Shown: in pieces, positions 25,915-35,275 of the stretch
How the letters are laid out: every line of letters starts with the position of its first letter
Numbering within the stretch: position 1 is the stretch's first letter
The notes under the pieces: generated by a model
Databases searched by the model: none
What the model was told of the DNA's origin: nothing
What the model saw: only the letters and a program-made list of their open reading frames with translations
Origin: JALSKU01 sp964556545
GTDB taxonomy: Bacteria; Campylobacterota; Campylobacteria; Campylobacterales; JALSKU01
Direction: 5' to 3'
Length of the DNA stretch: 64,000 bases
Assembly (NCBI GenBank): GCA_964556545.1
Contig: CAZKWE010000009.1
Coordinates: 21,938 to 85,937, forward strand
Program-made: the position numbers and the translations under genes

Positions 25915-25995
25915 TGTGAACAAATGTGAAAATAAAGTCAAACATTTAAATCTTGCAAATATAAAAATTTAAGAGGTTTAAACTACTTTTTCACA
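25915..25995. other. DnaA-box cluster downstream of dnaA
   Basis: Three box-like 9-mers lie in the 148-base dnaA-dnaN gap: TTGTTCACA (25915-25923, minus), ATTTTCACA (25925-25933, minus) and TTTTTCACA (25987-25995, plus). Together with the upstream cluster this resembles the bipartite origin described for Helicobacter pylori. Confidence 0.6.
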
Positions 25996-26031
25996 TTTTC
26001 AAGGTAATATACTACTATTACTATTTTATTT

Positions 26032-26037
26032 TATAAT
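26032..26037 (+). promoter_or_regulatory. Promoter -10 box of dnaN
   Basis: TATAAT, 24 bases before the dnaN ATG and after an AT-rich run. This gives dnaN its own start of transcription in addition to read-through from dnaA. AAAGGAGTAAAG before the ATG is the ribosome binding site. Confidence 0.5.
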
Positions 26038-26061
26038 ATAAAAGGAAACAAAGGAGTAAAG

Positions 26062-27129
26062 ATGAAAATTTCTATCAACAAAAGTGTTTTAGAAAATATG
26101 CTTATAAATACACTTCCGTATTTGGAAAAAAAAGATTTAAGCCAAATAACTTCACATATTCTTATAAATGCTTATGAAGATACTTTAGATATTAAAAGTA
26201 CCGATTTTGAAATAGGTATAGAAATTTTTAGTAAAAATGTTCATATCAATGAACCGGGTACTGCAACAGCAAACGGTAAAAAACTGTTTGATATAATAAA
26301 AATACTAAAAGACAGTGATGTAACACTTGAAACAATAAATGATTATCTTTATATAAAACAGAAACACTCAAAATTCAAACTTCCTATGTTTAATCCTTCC
26401 GAATTTCCTGAGTTTCCAAAAATTGATAATAAACCAAAATTTGAAATTAATTCTTCAGCATTGGTAAGATCTATTAAAAAAATAGCACCGGCAATTGATA
26501 CAAACAATCCGAAGTTTGAATTAAACGGGGCACTGATAGATATAAAAAAAGATCATATCAATATAGTGGCAACCGATACAAAAAGACTTGCTTTGGTTAA
26601 GATAGATAATAGCAGTGAAAAAGATATATCTCTTATCATTCCGAAAAAAGCCATAAGTGAAATTCAAAAGATATTTTTTGATGAAATTGAAATTTACTAT
26701 GATGAAAACAGTTTCATAGCAATTTCACCGAATTTTAAATTTTTTACAAAACTTATAAATGGAAAATATCCTGATTATGAAAGAATAATACCAAAAGAGA
26801 TGGATAAAAGACTTCTTTTAAACAGAGATAAAATTATTGATGCTATCAAACAAATATGGGTAGTATCTCAAGAGATAAAAGTAACATTTAAACCTGATTT
26901 GATAGTTTTTGAAAGTTTAAATGATACCAATATAGAAGCTAAAACAGAGATAGAGTTCGATACAGGATTGAATGAAGAAATATTTCTTGCAATCAATTCA
27001 AAACATGTAATAGATTTTTTAACAAATATTGAAAAAAACAGCTTTACTCTTGGATATAATGATTCAAGTATGCCTTTTACCTTGGAAAGTGATAACTTTT
27101 TAACTATAATTATGCCTATAATGATATAA
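26062..27129 (+). CDS. dnaN: DNA polymerase III beta clamp
   Basis: Ring-shaped sliding clamp that holds polymerase III on DNA. The 355 residues match the family in length and show the three-domain pattern, including the segment GALIDIKKDHINIVATDTKRLAL in the middle domain and the C-terminal PIMI(I), which corresponds to the usual MPMR-like end. It lies 148 bases after dnaA and 21 before gyrB, with AGGAG before the ATG. Confidence 0.95.
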   Translation: MKISINKSVLENMLINTLPYLEKKDLSQITSHILINAYEDTLDIKSTDFEIGIEIFSKNVHINEPGTATANGKKLFDIIKILKDSDVTLETINDYLYIKQKHSKFKLPMFNPSEFPEFPKIDNKPKFEINSSALVRSIKKIAPAIDTNNPKFELNGALIDIKKDHINIVATDTKRLALVKIDNSSEKDISLIIPKKAISEIQKIFFDEIEIYYDENSFIAISPNFKFFTKLINGKYPDYERIIPKEMDKRLLLNRDKIIDAIKQIWVVSQEIKVTFKPDLIVFESLNDTNIEAKTEIEFDTGLNEEIFLAINSKHVIDFLTNIEKNSFTLGYNDSSMPFTLESDNFLTIIMPIMI

Positions 27130-27150
27130 AAAAATGAGGAACAGTAAATA

Positions 27151-29466
27151 ATGGAAAAAAAATACAATGCATCAAATATAAAAGTTTTAAAAGGTCTTGA
27201 GGCGGTTAGAAAAAGACCCGGAATGTATATAGGTGATACCAATATAAACGGTCTTCATCATTTAGTTTATGAAGTAGTTGATAACTCAATTGATGAGGCA
27301 ATGGCCGGATACTGTGATACTATAGAAGTAATACTGACTAAAGAAGGAAGTGTTAAGGTTACGGATAACGGAAGAGGTATTCCCGTTGATTTACACCCTA
27401 CTGAAAAAATTCCTGCTGCAACTGTAGTTTTAACCGTATTGCATGCCGGAGGAAAATTTGATAAAGATACATATAAAGTAAGCGGCGGTCTTCATGGAGT
27501 CGGTGTATCAGTTGTAAATGCACTTTCGCAAAAGCTTAAAATGACAATATATAAAAATAAACAAATTTATACTCAAGAGTTTGAAAGAGGTATTCCTGTA
27601 AATGAACTTGAAATAGTAGGAAATACACGAAAACAAGGTACTACTATAGAATTTTGGCCGGATTCTGATATTTTTGAGACAGTTGAATTTGATTTTCAAA
27701 TTTTATCTAAAAGATTTAAAGAGTTAGCATATTTAAACCCAAGAATAACTATAACTTTATTTGATGAAAGAGATGGTAAAAAGGATATTTATCATTTTGA
27801 AGGCGGAATAAGTCAATTTGTAAAAGATTTAAATAAAAAAGATGCTATTACAAAAGTAGTTCATTTTGATAAAAAAGTTGATGACATAGAGATAGATATC
27901 GCACTTTTATATAATACAAGTTACAGCGAAACACTTTTTTCTTTTGTAAATAATATAAAAACAATAGAGGGCGGAACTCATGAAAGCGGCTTTAGAGCAG
28001 GACTTACAAGAGTTATATCCAACTATAAAAATAATAATGCAAATCAAAGAGAAAAAGATATAAAAATTAGTGGAGATGATGTTAGAGAGGGACTTATAGC
28101 AATTGTCAGTGTAAAAGTTCCGGAACCTCAATTTGAAGGTCAGACAAAAGGAAAACTCGGAAGTTCTTATGTAAAACCACTTGTTCAAAAAACTACTTAT
28201 GAAACTTTATCAAAATATTTTGAAGAAAATCCTATAGAAGCTAAAATTATAATGGATAAAGCTATATCCGCCGCAAGAGGAAGAGAAGCGGCTAAAAAAG
28301 CCAGAGATTTAACAAGAAGAAAAGATGCTATGAGTATAGGTACACTTCCTGGCAAGCTTGCTGATTGTCAAAGTAAAGATGCCAGTATATGTGAATTGTA
28401 TCTTGTAGAGGGAGATAGTGCGGGTGGTAGTGCAAAACAAGGAAGAGATAGGGTTTTTCAAGCAATTTTACCATTAAAAGGTAAGATTTTAAATGTAGAA
28501 AAAAGCAGAATTGATAAAATCTTAAAATCTGATGAGATAAAAAATATGATAACTGCTCTTGGTTGCGGTATAGGGGAAGAATTTAATTCTGATAAACTAA
28601 GATATCACAAGATAATTATTATGACTGATGCTGATGTGGACGGAAGTCATATACAGACACTTCTTTTAACTTTTCTTTTTAGATATCTAAGACCTTTGGT
28701 AGAAGAAGGTTTTGTATATATAGCTCAACCCCCACTTTATAGATATAAAAAAGGCAAGAAAGAGATATATTTAAAAGATAATAAAGCAATGAGTGAATTT
28801 CTTATAGAGACAGGTATTCAAAATATGGAATTTGAAGGAATCGGTCTTAAAGATGCCATAGAATTTTTTAAGATTGTTTCAGCTTATGATAATATATTAA
28901 AAGAGCTTGAAAAAAGATTTTCTATGATAGAAGTTATAAGATATATGATAGAAAATCCTGATATTGTAAAAAACAGTAATCAACAACTTTATAAAATAAT
29001 AGAAAAATTTGTAAATAATTTAGGCTACAATATCTTAAACAGTACTGTAAATGAACAGGAAATACATTTGTTTATTCAAACAAAAGACGGACTTGAAGAA
29101 CTTGTTATAGATGATAATCTTTTTACAAATCCTTTATATGAAGAAGCACTTTATATTCATACCAAAATAAAAGAAAGAGATACGGGTATATTTGGTGATA
29201 AGGATTTGATTGAAATTTTAAAAGAGATAGAAAAAAATGCTAAAAAAGGTGCATATATACAAAGATATAAAGGTCTTGGAGAAATGAATCCCGAACAACT
29301 TTGGGAAACAACCATGAATCCTCAAAACAGAAGACTTTTAAAAGTAAATGTTGATAATTTTGAAGTTGCAAGCGAAACATTTTCTCTATTTATGGGAGAT
29401 GAGGTAGAACCCAGAAGAAATTATATTCAAGAGCATGCCAAAGACGTTAAACATTTGGATGTATAA
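27151..29466 (+). CDS. gyrB: DNA gyrase subunit B
   Basis: ATPase subunit of the type II topoisomerase that introduces negative supercoils. The 771 residues contain the GHKL ATPase domain (RKRPGMYIGDT, VDNSIDEAMAG, VTDNGRGIPVD, GGLHGVGVSVVNALS) and the TOPRIM domain (LYLVEGDSAGGSAKQGRDR near 415-433 and MTDADVDGSHI near 495). A C-terminal segment KGLGEMNPEQLWETTMNP closes the protein. No intein is present. The stop overlaps the next gene (TAATG). Confidence 0.97.
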   Translation: MEKKYNASNIKVLKGLEAVRKRPGMYIGDTNINGLHHLVYEVVDNSIDEAMAGYCDTIEVILTKEGSVKVTDNGRGIPVDLHPTEKIPAATVVLTVLHAGGKFDKDTYKVSGGLHGVGVSVVNALSQKLKMTIYKNKQIYTQEFERGIPVNELEIVGNTRKQGTTIEFWPDSDIFETVEFDFQILSKRFKELAYLNPRITITLFDERDGKKDIYHFEGGISQFVKDLNKKDAITKVVHFDKKVDDIEIDIALLYNTSYSETLFSFVNNIKTIEGGTHESGFRAGLTRVISNYKNNNANQREKDIKISGDDVREGLIAIVSVKVPEPQFEGQTKGKLGSSYVKPLVQKTTYETLSKYFEENPIEAKIIMDKAISAARGREAAKKARDLTRRKDAMSIGTLPGKLADCQSKDASICELYLVEGDSAGGSAKQGRDRVFQAILPLKGKILNVEKSRIDKILKSDEIKNMITALGCGIGEEFNSDKLRYHKIIIMTDADVDGSHIQTLLLTFLFRYLRPLVEEGFVYIAQPPLYRYKKGKKEIYLKDNKAMSEFLIETGIQNMEFEGIGLKDAIEFFKIVSAYDNILKELEKRFSMIEVIRYMIENPDIVKNSNQQLYKIIEKFVNNLGYNILNSTVNEQEIHLFIQTKDGLEELVIDDNLFTNPLYEEALYIHTKIKERDTGIFGDKDLIEILKEIEKNAKKGAYIQRYKGLGEMNPEQLWETTMNPQNRRLLKVNVDNFEVASETFSLFMGDEVEPRRNYIQEHAKDVKHLDV

Positions 29467-30875
29467 TGCTCTATAGTGAAATCAAAGAGAGGGAAAATCG
29501 TTTCATACTCTCTTTGAAAATAGCACTGCCTTTTTTGTTTGTTGTTGCTTTTGCTATTTTGGTTATTGTAACTGATTTAGATATCAAATCACTTCTTAAA
29601 AATAATATAATATCTTTTTTGGTTATTACTTTTTTATATATATACTATATTTTATATCAAATTTATATGGCTTTTAAAACTTCACTGATTGACAATATTA
29701 CAAAAGCATTTTCAAGAGATTATATATTGAAGATTGTAGATATTGAAAAAAAATATGAAGATTTTTCCGTAGTACTTTTAAAAATAAATAATATAGAAGA
29801 TATAAATGACAGATATGGTATCAAAAAAACAGATAAAATACTTATGTTATTTGTTTATAAACTTGATGAATTTTTAAAAGAAGAAGGTTTTAAAAATAAC
29901 AAAATAGGTCATATAATAGGCGGAAGTTTTTTATTGGTTTTGCAAACAGATGAAAAAAAAGCAAATCATTTTATAAAACAGTTTATCAAAAAAATTGAAA
30001 ACGGCCAAATTGATAATATATTTTTAAAGATTTTTTACTCTGTATCTTTAAGCAGTAGTGAAAACAGTGCTGAAGAATTATTGGTTTCTCTTTATGAAAA
30101 AATAAAATCCGACAGTAAAGACAGAAGAAAGAGAAGAATAAATATAAAAGTAAGAGAATTTGAAAAACTGATTGTGAACTGTGTTAAAAACAGAGATTTT
30201 GATTTTAGATTTCAGCCTATGGAAGATACAAAAACAAAAGAGATAAAAGTTTATGAATTATTAGTAAGATTAAATTCAAAAAAGTATGGAAAAATTTCAC
30301 AAAATCAATTTATCTCTGTCGTCAACAGAATCGGATATGAATTGGCTTTTGATATGATAATTGTTGAAGAGATTTTTAAAATAGCAACCCGGTATAAAAA
30401 TATGATTTTTTCAATCAATATATCTTCATATTCTATAAGAAACAGCCAATTTTTAAACAGAGTAAAAAAATTACTTAAAAATTATGATATTAAAAAATAC
30501 AGTATTATTTTTGAAATAAATGCCAACAATACACTAAATGATATAGCAAGATTGAATGAAAATATAAATATGCTTAAAAATTTTGGTATTTTAATAGCAA
30601 TTGATAGTTTTGGTGCGGATAATACTTCTTTTAAATATATAAAAAATATAAATTTTGATATAGTTAAATTTGATATAGATTATTCTAAAAGATATACAGA
30701 AAAAAAACATCAGGAAATTTTAAAAGCTTTTATAAAAATATTTAAAAGTTTAAATGTTAAAACAGTTATAAAATTTATAGAAGATGAAGAGAGTTATAAA
30801 TTTTTTAAAAATATCGAAATAGATTATATACAGGGTTTTATCATAGGAAAACCAGTAAAAAATATAACTTCTTAA
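29466..30875 (+). CDS. Degenerate GGDEF-EAL membrane protein
   Basis: A 469-residue protein with two N-terminal membrane helices (about 18-38 and 47-68), a GGDEF-like domain (about 75-225) and an EAL-like domain (about 235-465). The diguanylate cyclase signature is replaced by IIGGSFLL. In the EAL domain the name motif is ELLVRL, and the loop normally reading DDFGxGxSS is IDSFGADNTS. The late QGFIIGKP is kept. The protein is therefore probably not an active cyclase and possibly not a phosphodiesterase; it may bind c-di-GMP or act as a scaffold. It overlaps gyrB by one base. Confidence 0.82.
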   Translation: MLYSEIKERENRFILSLKIALPFLFVVAFAILVIVTDLDIKSLLKNNIISFLVITFLYIYYILYQIYMAFKTSLIDNITKAFSRDYILKIVDIEKKYEDFSVVLLKINNIEDINDRYGIKKTDKILMLFVYKLDEFLKEEGFKNNKIGHIIGGSFLLVLQTDEKKANHFIKQFIKKIENGQIDNIFLKIFYSVSLSSSENSAEELLVSLYEKIKSDSKDRRKRRINIKVREFEKLIVNCVKNRDFDFRFQPMEDTKTKEIKVYELLVRLNSKKYGKISQNQFISVVNRIGYELAFDMIIVEEIFKIATRYKNMIFSINISSYSIRNSQFLNRVKKLLKNYDIKKYSIIFEINANNTLNDIARLNENINMLKNFGILIAIDSFGADNTSFKYIKNINFDIVKFDIDYSKRYTEKKHQEILKAFIKIFKSLNVKTVIKFIEDEESYKFFKNIEIDYIQGFIIGKPVKNITS

Positions 30876-30885
30876 GGAGAAAAAT

Positions 30886-31275
30886 ATGAAATATGGTGAA
30901 AAAGAGATAAAAGAATTTGATATTAAAAAAGATGAAAATTTTTGGCCAAATAACCATAAAAAAAATTATACTATAAAAATAACACTGCCGGAATTTATGT
31001 GTAAATGTCCAAGAAGCGGATATCCTGATTTTGCAACAATATATCTTGAATACATACCAAGAGATAAAGTTATAGAACTTAAAGCTTTAAAACTCTATAT
31101 TAACTCTTTTATGGATAGATATATAAGTCATGAAGACAGTATAAATGAGATATTTGATGCTCTTTATGAATCTTTGAAACCAAAATATATGAAAATTACA
31201 GGTGATTTTAATCCCAGAGGAAATGTACATACCGTTATAGAAAGAGAAGAAAATGTTAGATGCAAAACTGATTGA
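30886..31275 (+). CDS. queF: NADPH-dependent 7-cyano-7-deazaguanine reductase
   Basis: Reduces preQ0 to preQ1 in queuosine synthesis. The 129 residues make a single-domain (unimodular) QueF. The nucleophilic cysteine lies in MCKCPRSGYPDFA near 38-50, and the NADPH motif is ELKALKLYINSFMDRYISHED near 66-86. AAGGAGAAAAAT precedes the ATG. The gene lies between a c-di-GMP-type protein and an HD-domain gene; the latter starts inside its last 23 bases. Confidence 0.95.
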   Translation: MKYGEKEIKEFDIKKDENFWPNNHKKNYTIKITLPEFMCKCPRSGYPDFATIYLEYIPRDKVIELKALKLYINSFMDRYISHEDSINEIFDALYESLKPKYMKITGDFNPRGNVHTVIEREENVRCKTD

Positions 31276-32458
31276 GTATTTTTTTAATGCCGCTTCCATA
31301 CAACGATGGAATGATTATCCAAGAATGATAGAGCTTGTTGAGCTTGATAAACAGGCTCATAAATTTATCATAGCTTACTTTATAGCAAAACTCGAAGATA
31401 ATGTTGATTATAGAGCACTTATCGAGGGAGGAATTTTTGAATTTTTAAGAAGAGTCGTAGTGACTGATATAAGACCTGATGTTTTTCACAAAGCTTTAAT
31501 GCAAAAAAAAGATGAGATAAATTCCTGGGTTATTAAAAATTTAAAAGATTCTATCAAAGATATAGATAACGGAAATTTTTTGAAAAGATTTGAAGATTAT
31601 TTGACAAATGATAAATTATATAAAAAAGAGAGATTTATACTTAAAGCAGCTTCATATCTTGCAACAAAGTGGGAATTTTCCATAGTTTATCAAACAAGTT
31701 CTTTTTTAAGTGATATAGATAAAACAAAAATTGCCGTAGAGGAAGAGATAGAAGATTATTATGAACTTATTGGAGTAAGAAAAATAGCTCTTGGAAAAAA
31801 ACTTGCCCATTTAATAGATATAAGCGGAAGACTCAGATTTCAAAAAAGATGGGCACAAACCCCAAGAATTCCAAATACATCAGTTCTTGGACATATGCTT
31901 ATAGTTGCATTTTTGGGATATTTTTACTCTATTAAAGTAAAAGCATGTAATAAAAGAGTGGAAAATAACTTTTTTTGTGCACTTTTTCATGATCTTCCCG
32001 AAGCTCTTACAAGAGATATAATTTCTCCTGTAAAGTACTCTGTTACCGGACTTGATGATATTATAAGCGAGTATGAAATAAGAAAAATAGAAGATGAGAT
32101 TTTGCCATTGGTACCAAGTAGTTTTGTAAAAGAATTTAAATATATACTTGGTATATATGGTGATAAAAAAGATGAATTTGCCAATAAAATAAAATATGAA
32201 GGTACCATAAAAGAGGTTAATGACACAAAAAAATATAATGAAGATAAATACAATACTATTGATGGAAAAGCTTTAAAAGCCTGTGATAGAATTGCCGCTT
32301 TTATAGAAGCAACTTTATCTATATCTTATGGTGTCAAATCAAAAGAGTTGTTAAGCGGAAAAAAAGAGATATTGGGCAGGCTCAAAAACAATCAAGAGAT
32401 AAATGGTATAAATTTTTATGAGTTGGCACAAGATATAGAAGAGTATTTTAAAGAGTAA
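31253..32458 (+). CDS. HD-domain phosphohydrolase
   Basis: A 401-residue protein. The C-terminal half holds an HD domain of the YfbR/5'-nucleotidase-like type: His in SVLGHMLIVAFL near 210, the HD pair in CALFHDLPEALTRDIISPVK near 240-260, and a later Asp in KACDRIAAFIEA near 345. The N-terminal part (1-190) is helical and unfamiliar to me. A nucleotide or nucleoside phosphate is the likely substrate, but this is inference from the fold. It starts within queF, suggesting co-expression with queuosine synthesis. Confidence 0.8.
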   Translation: MLDAKLIEYFFNAASIQRWNDYPRMIELVELDKQAHKFIIAYFIAKLEDNVDYRALIEGGIFEFLRRVVVTDIRPDVFHKALMQKKDEINSWVIKNLKDSIKDIDNGNFLKRFEDYLTNDKLYKKERFILKAASYLATKWEFSIVYQTSSFLSDIDKTKIAVEEEIEDYYELIGVRKIALGKKLAHLIDISGRLRFQKRWAQTPRIPNTSVLGHMLIVAFLGYFYSIKVKACNKRVENNFFCALFHDLPEALTRDIISPVKYSVTGLDDIISEYEIRKIEDEILPLVPSSFVKEFKYILGIYGDKKDEFANKIKYEGTIKEVNDTKKYNEDKYNTIDGKALKACDRIAAFIEATLSISYGVKSKELLSGKKEILGRLKNNQEINGINFYELAQDIEEYFKE

Positions 32459-32464
32459 AAAGCA

Positions 32465-32567
32465 CTTCTCTTCAGATGGCTGCGGCACATAAACTCACAG
32501 GGTGCTCTGCTGCGTTCCCGCCCTGAAGCATTGTCCTGTAAGTCTATTGCACAGGTCTGAAGAGAAG
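32465..32567 (-). ncRNA. ffs: Small signal recognition particle RNA (4.5S)
   Basis: RNA component of SRP, which binds Ffh and targets nascent membrane proteins. On the minus strand the ends pair over 12 bases (CTTCTCTTCAGA with TCTGAAGAGAAG). The apical part carries the domain IV signature TTCAGGGCGGGAACGCAGCAGAGC: a GGAA tetraloop and the symmetric AGCAG internal loop. After the 3' arm comes TGCTTTTT, a terminator-like tail. About 103 bases, normal for the small bacterial type. Confidence 0.88.
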
Positions 32568-32595
32568 CATTGAAGATATCTTGATATCCTCAATG
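32568..32595 (-). repeat. Inverted repeat abutting the 5' end of the SRP RNA
   Basis: CATTGA-GATATC arms face each other (CATTGAAGATATC at 32568-32580, GATATCCTCAATG at 32583-32595), making a strong stem with one mismatch. On the minus strand it lies between the promoter-like TACAAT and the SRP RNA, so it may be a 5' leader hairpin removed during maturation. Confidence 0.6.
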
Positions 32596-32602
32596 TGATG
32601 AA

Positions 32603-32608
32603 ATTGTA
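32603..32608 (-). promoter_or_regulatory. Promoter -10 box of the SRP RNA
   Basis: TACAAT on the minus strand, about 7 bases before the inverted repeat at 32595. Transcription from here would begin at the leader hairpin and run into the SRP RNA. No clear -35 element. Confidence 0.45.
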
Positions 32609-32625
32609 CCAAATATGAGGTTAAT

Positions 32626-33084
32626 ATGATATTAAAAAAGATAAAAAATTATATCTTCTCTTTTTTCAGAGAGTTTTTGGTTTTTCATCACAGTTCTTTG
32701 GAGTTTAGAGCAAAATTGCTTGCATCAATGATAAGTATAAAAGAAAATATTGATAAATGTGAGAAAGATATATTGAAAAGTATAGCTGTTGAAATATATA
32801 AAAATGATGACAGCAGAGCCGAAATTCTTATAAATACAACTCTTGAATATGTAAAAAAGATACATGAAATAAATGGTTTGTATATTGATGATTTGATATT
32901 GGATATTGATAAAAATTTAAAGAAATATCCGAAATTTTATAAAAAAATTGATATAGAAAAATTAAATAGATTTTTAAAATGCAAAGCTACAACCGAAGAA
33001 AAACTTTTAAGACTAAGAATTTTGGAATATTATAAAAAAGAGTTGGAATATAAAGGTTTGTTAAATAATGCAGATAATAAATAA
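32626..33084 (+). CDS. Hypothetical helical protein, possibly TerB-like
   Basis: A 152-residue cytoplasmic, helix-rich protein. I do not recognise a firm family. The stretch FRAKLLASMISIKENIDKCEKDILKSIA (about 27-54) loosely resembles the TerB fold, which begins with an Ala/Leu helix, an acidic loop and a Glu-rich helix, but the metal-binding acidic residues are weak. It ends inside the start of the sensor kinase gene (17-base overlap), so it may be co-expressed with that two-component system. Function unknown. Confidence 0.6.
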   Translation: MILKKIKNYIFSFFREFLVFHHSSLEFRAKLLASMISIKENIDKCEKDILKSIAVEIYKNDDSRAEILINTTLEYVKKIHEINGLYIDDLILDIDKNLKKYPKFYKKIDIEKLNRFLKCKATTEEKLLRLRILEYYKKELEYKGLLNNADNK

Positions 33085-35275
33085 AATAGTAATTGTTTTA
33101 TTTATTATATCTACTTTACTATTTTCATATGATAGATATAATATATTGGTTTTACACTCTTATCATAAAGGTTATAAATGGAGTGATGATATATCAAAAG
33201 CAATAGAAGATAATTTTCAAAATAATCCGAATATCGATATAACTACACTTTATATGGATGCACAAAGAATTGAAAATGATTCATACTACAGTAAACTTTT
33301 TGAGCTTTATAAAGAGGAATTTAAACATACTGCTTTTGATGTTGTTGTCGCAGTTGACAACAATGCCTTGGAATTTTTAACCAGGTTTAGAGATAAGATT
33401 TTTCAAAATAGTCCGATTGTTTTTTGCGGTATCAATAATTTCAGCGAAAAAATGATAGATTTTCCAAACTTTAGATATAAAGTTACCGGAATTGTAGAAA
33501 ATGTTGATGTTAAAAAAAATATAGAGCTAATAATAAATATGGTTCCGTATCTTAACAAAATACTTATCATTAGTGATGAATCAAAAAGCGGATTGGATAT
33601 AAAAAAAGATATTTTTAAAATTATGAAAAACTATTTTTATCTAAATTACGAATATCTTGATATGTTTGATTTAAAAGGTATAAAAAAGATAGTAAAAACT
33701 TTAAAAAAACATGATGCTATATTATATGTTTTTCATCAAAGAGATAAATCCGGAAAATATTTTACATATAAAGATTCTCTAAAAGAGGTAGCTTCTGTCA
33801 GTAAAGTTCCTATATTTGGTTTATGGGATTTTGATATGGGATACGGAGTAGTCGGAGGAGCTTTGCTAAATGGATACTCTCAAGGAAATGAAGCGGCAAA
33901 AATGGTATCTTTGATACTAAACGGAGTTGAACCGAAAGATATACCAATTTTAAAAAAAAGTACTTCAAGATATATATTTGATTATAATCTCTTAAAAAAA
34001 TATAATTTAAAAATTCCAAAAAATATAAGAAAGGAAGCTTTGATTTTAAATAAACCAAAATCCATATATGAACAACATAAAAAAATTATTTGGATATTTG
34101 GTTCAATATTACTGTTTTTGCTGATAGTCAGTATAATTTTACTTATTAATATAACCAAAAAAAACAGGGCTGAGAAAAAGCTTCAAGAACAGTTGAAATT
34201 TTTAGAAGTTTTGATTGAAACTATACCGAACCCTATTTTTTACAAAGACAAATCCGGAAAATATTTAGGATGCAATAAAGCTTATGCCGATTTTATAGGT
34301 GCTACAAAAAAAGATATCTTGGGTAAAACAAGTTATGCATTTTTTAAAAATTTTGTAGCAAGTCAAAATACAAAAAGAGATCAAGAACTTTTAAATTCAT
34401 TGAAAAATGATATATATGAGACAACTTTATATTCAAAAGACGGGAAATTTGCCAAACAGGTAATTATCAGCAAGGCCCCTTTTTATTTAAGTGACAATAG
34501 TGTTGGCGGAATTGTATGTGTTATAGATGATATAACGGAAGTAACACAGCAAAAGGAACTTTTAAACCAACAGTCAAAATTGGCTGAGATGGGAGATATG
34601 ATTGCGGCAATTGCACATCAATGGAACGAACCTTTAGTAGAATTATCCGCGATAGTGCAAGATTTGCAAATGAATTTTTTGGAAGGAAGTATTGAAAAAA
34701 AAGATATTGAAGAATTTGTAAAAGATTCTATGATTCAAATACAATATATGTCAAATACTATAAAAGATTTTAGAAATTTTTTAAAGCCGTCTGTAAAAAA
34801 AGGAAAATTTTCTTTAAAAAAAGCATTTAGTGAAATTTATGAAATTATAGGAAAACAGATATTTTATGCAAATATAAATCTTATCTTTGCTGTTGATACC
34901 AAAAAAGAAGATATTGAAATATACGGATATGAAAATGAATTTAAACAGGTACTTTTAAATCTTATCAATAATTCAAAATCAAAAATTATAGAGTTGCAAG
35001 AAAAAAATAAAAAGTTTATAATAGAAATAGAAGCTTTTATAAAAGAGAATAAAATTTTTATAAATATAAGAGATAATGGAGGCCATATAAAAGATAGTAT
35101 TATAGAATTTATATTTAATCCTTATTTTACAACTAAAAAGAATGGTACAGGACTTGGTCTGTATGTGGCAAAAATAATTATAGAAGATAAAATGAATGGG
35201 CATATCAAGGTACAAAATATTGAAAAAGATATAGTAGAATTTACAATTATTGTTCCAAAAGCAAAGGAGATATAA
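33068..35275 (+). CDS. Membrane sensor histidine kinase with periplasmic binding-protein and PAS domains
   Basis: A 735-residue kinase. It has an N-terminal signal/anchor helix (about 5-22), a periplasmic ABC-substrate-binding-like domain (about 25-320; ILVLHSYHKGYKWSDDI), a membrane helix (near 343-365), a PAS domain (about 380-495; IETIPNPIFYKDKSGKYLGC) and a kinase core. The phosphorylated His is in AIAHQWNEPL near 515. The ATP-binding boxes are intact: LLNLINNSK, IRDNGG, and GTGLGLYVAK. It is followed by a response regulator and a TRAP-lut operon, so it probably senses the transported acid. Confidence 0.9.
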   Translation: MQIINKIVIVLFIISTLLFSYDRYNILVLHSYHKGYKWSDDISKAIEDNFQNNPNIDITTLYMDAQRIENDSYYSKLFELYKEEFKHTAFDVVVAVDNNALEFLTRFRDKIFQNSPIVFCGINNFSEKMIDFPNFRYKVTGIVENVDVKKNIELIINMVPYLNKILIISDESKSGLDIKKDIFKIMKNYFYLNYEYLDMFDLKGIKKIVKTLKKHDAILYVFHQRDKSGKYFTYKDSLKEVASVSKVPIFGLWDFDMGYGVVGGALLNGYSQGNEAAKMVSLILNGVEPKDIPILKKSTSRYIFDYNLLKKYNLKIPKNIRKEALILNKPKSIYEQHKKIIWIFGSILLFLLIVSIILLINITKKNRAEKKLQEQLKFLEVLIETIPNPIFYKDKSGKYLGCNKAYADFIGATKKDILGKTSYAFFKNFVASQNTKRDQELLNSLKNDIYETTLYSKDGKFAKQVIISKAPFYLSDNSVGGIVCVIDDITEVTQQKELLNQQSKLAEMGDMIAAIAHQWNEPLVELSAIVQDLQMNFLEGSIEKKDIEEFVKDSMIQIQYMSNTIKDFRNFLKPSVKKGKFSLKKAFSEIYEIIGKQIFYANINLIFAVDTKKEDIEIYGYENEFKQVLLNLINNSKSKIIELQEKNKKFIIEIEAFIKENKIFINIRDNGGHIKDSIIEFIFNPYFTTKKNGTGLGLYVAKIIIEDKMNGHIKVQNIEKDIVEFTIIVPKAKEI

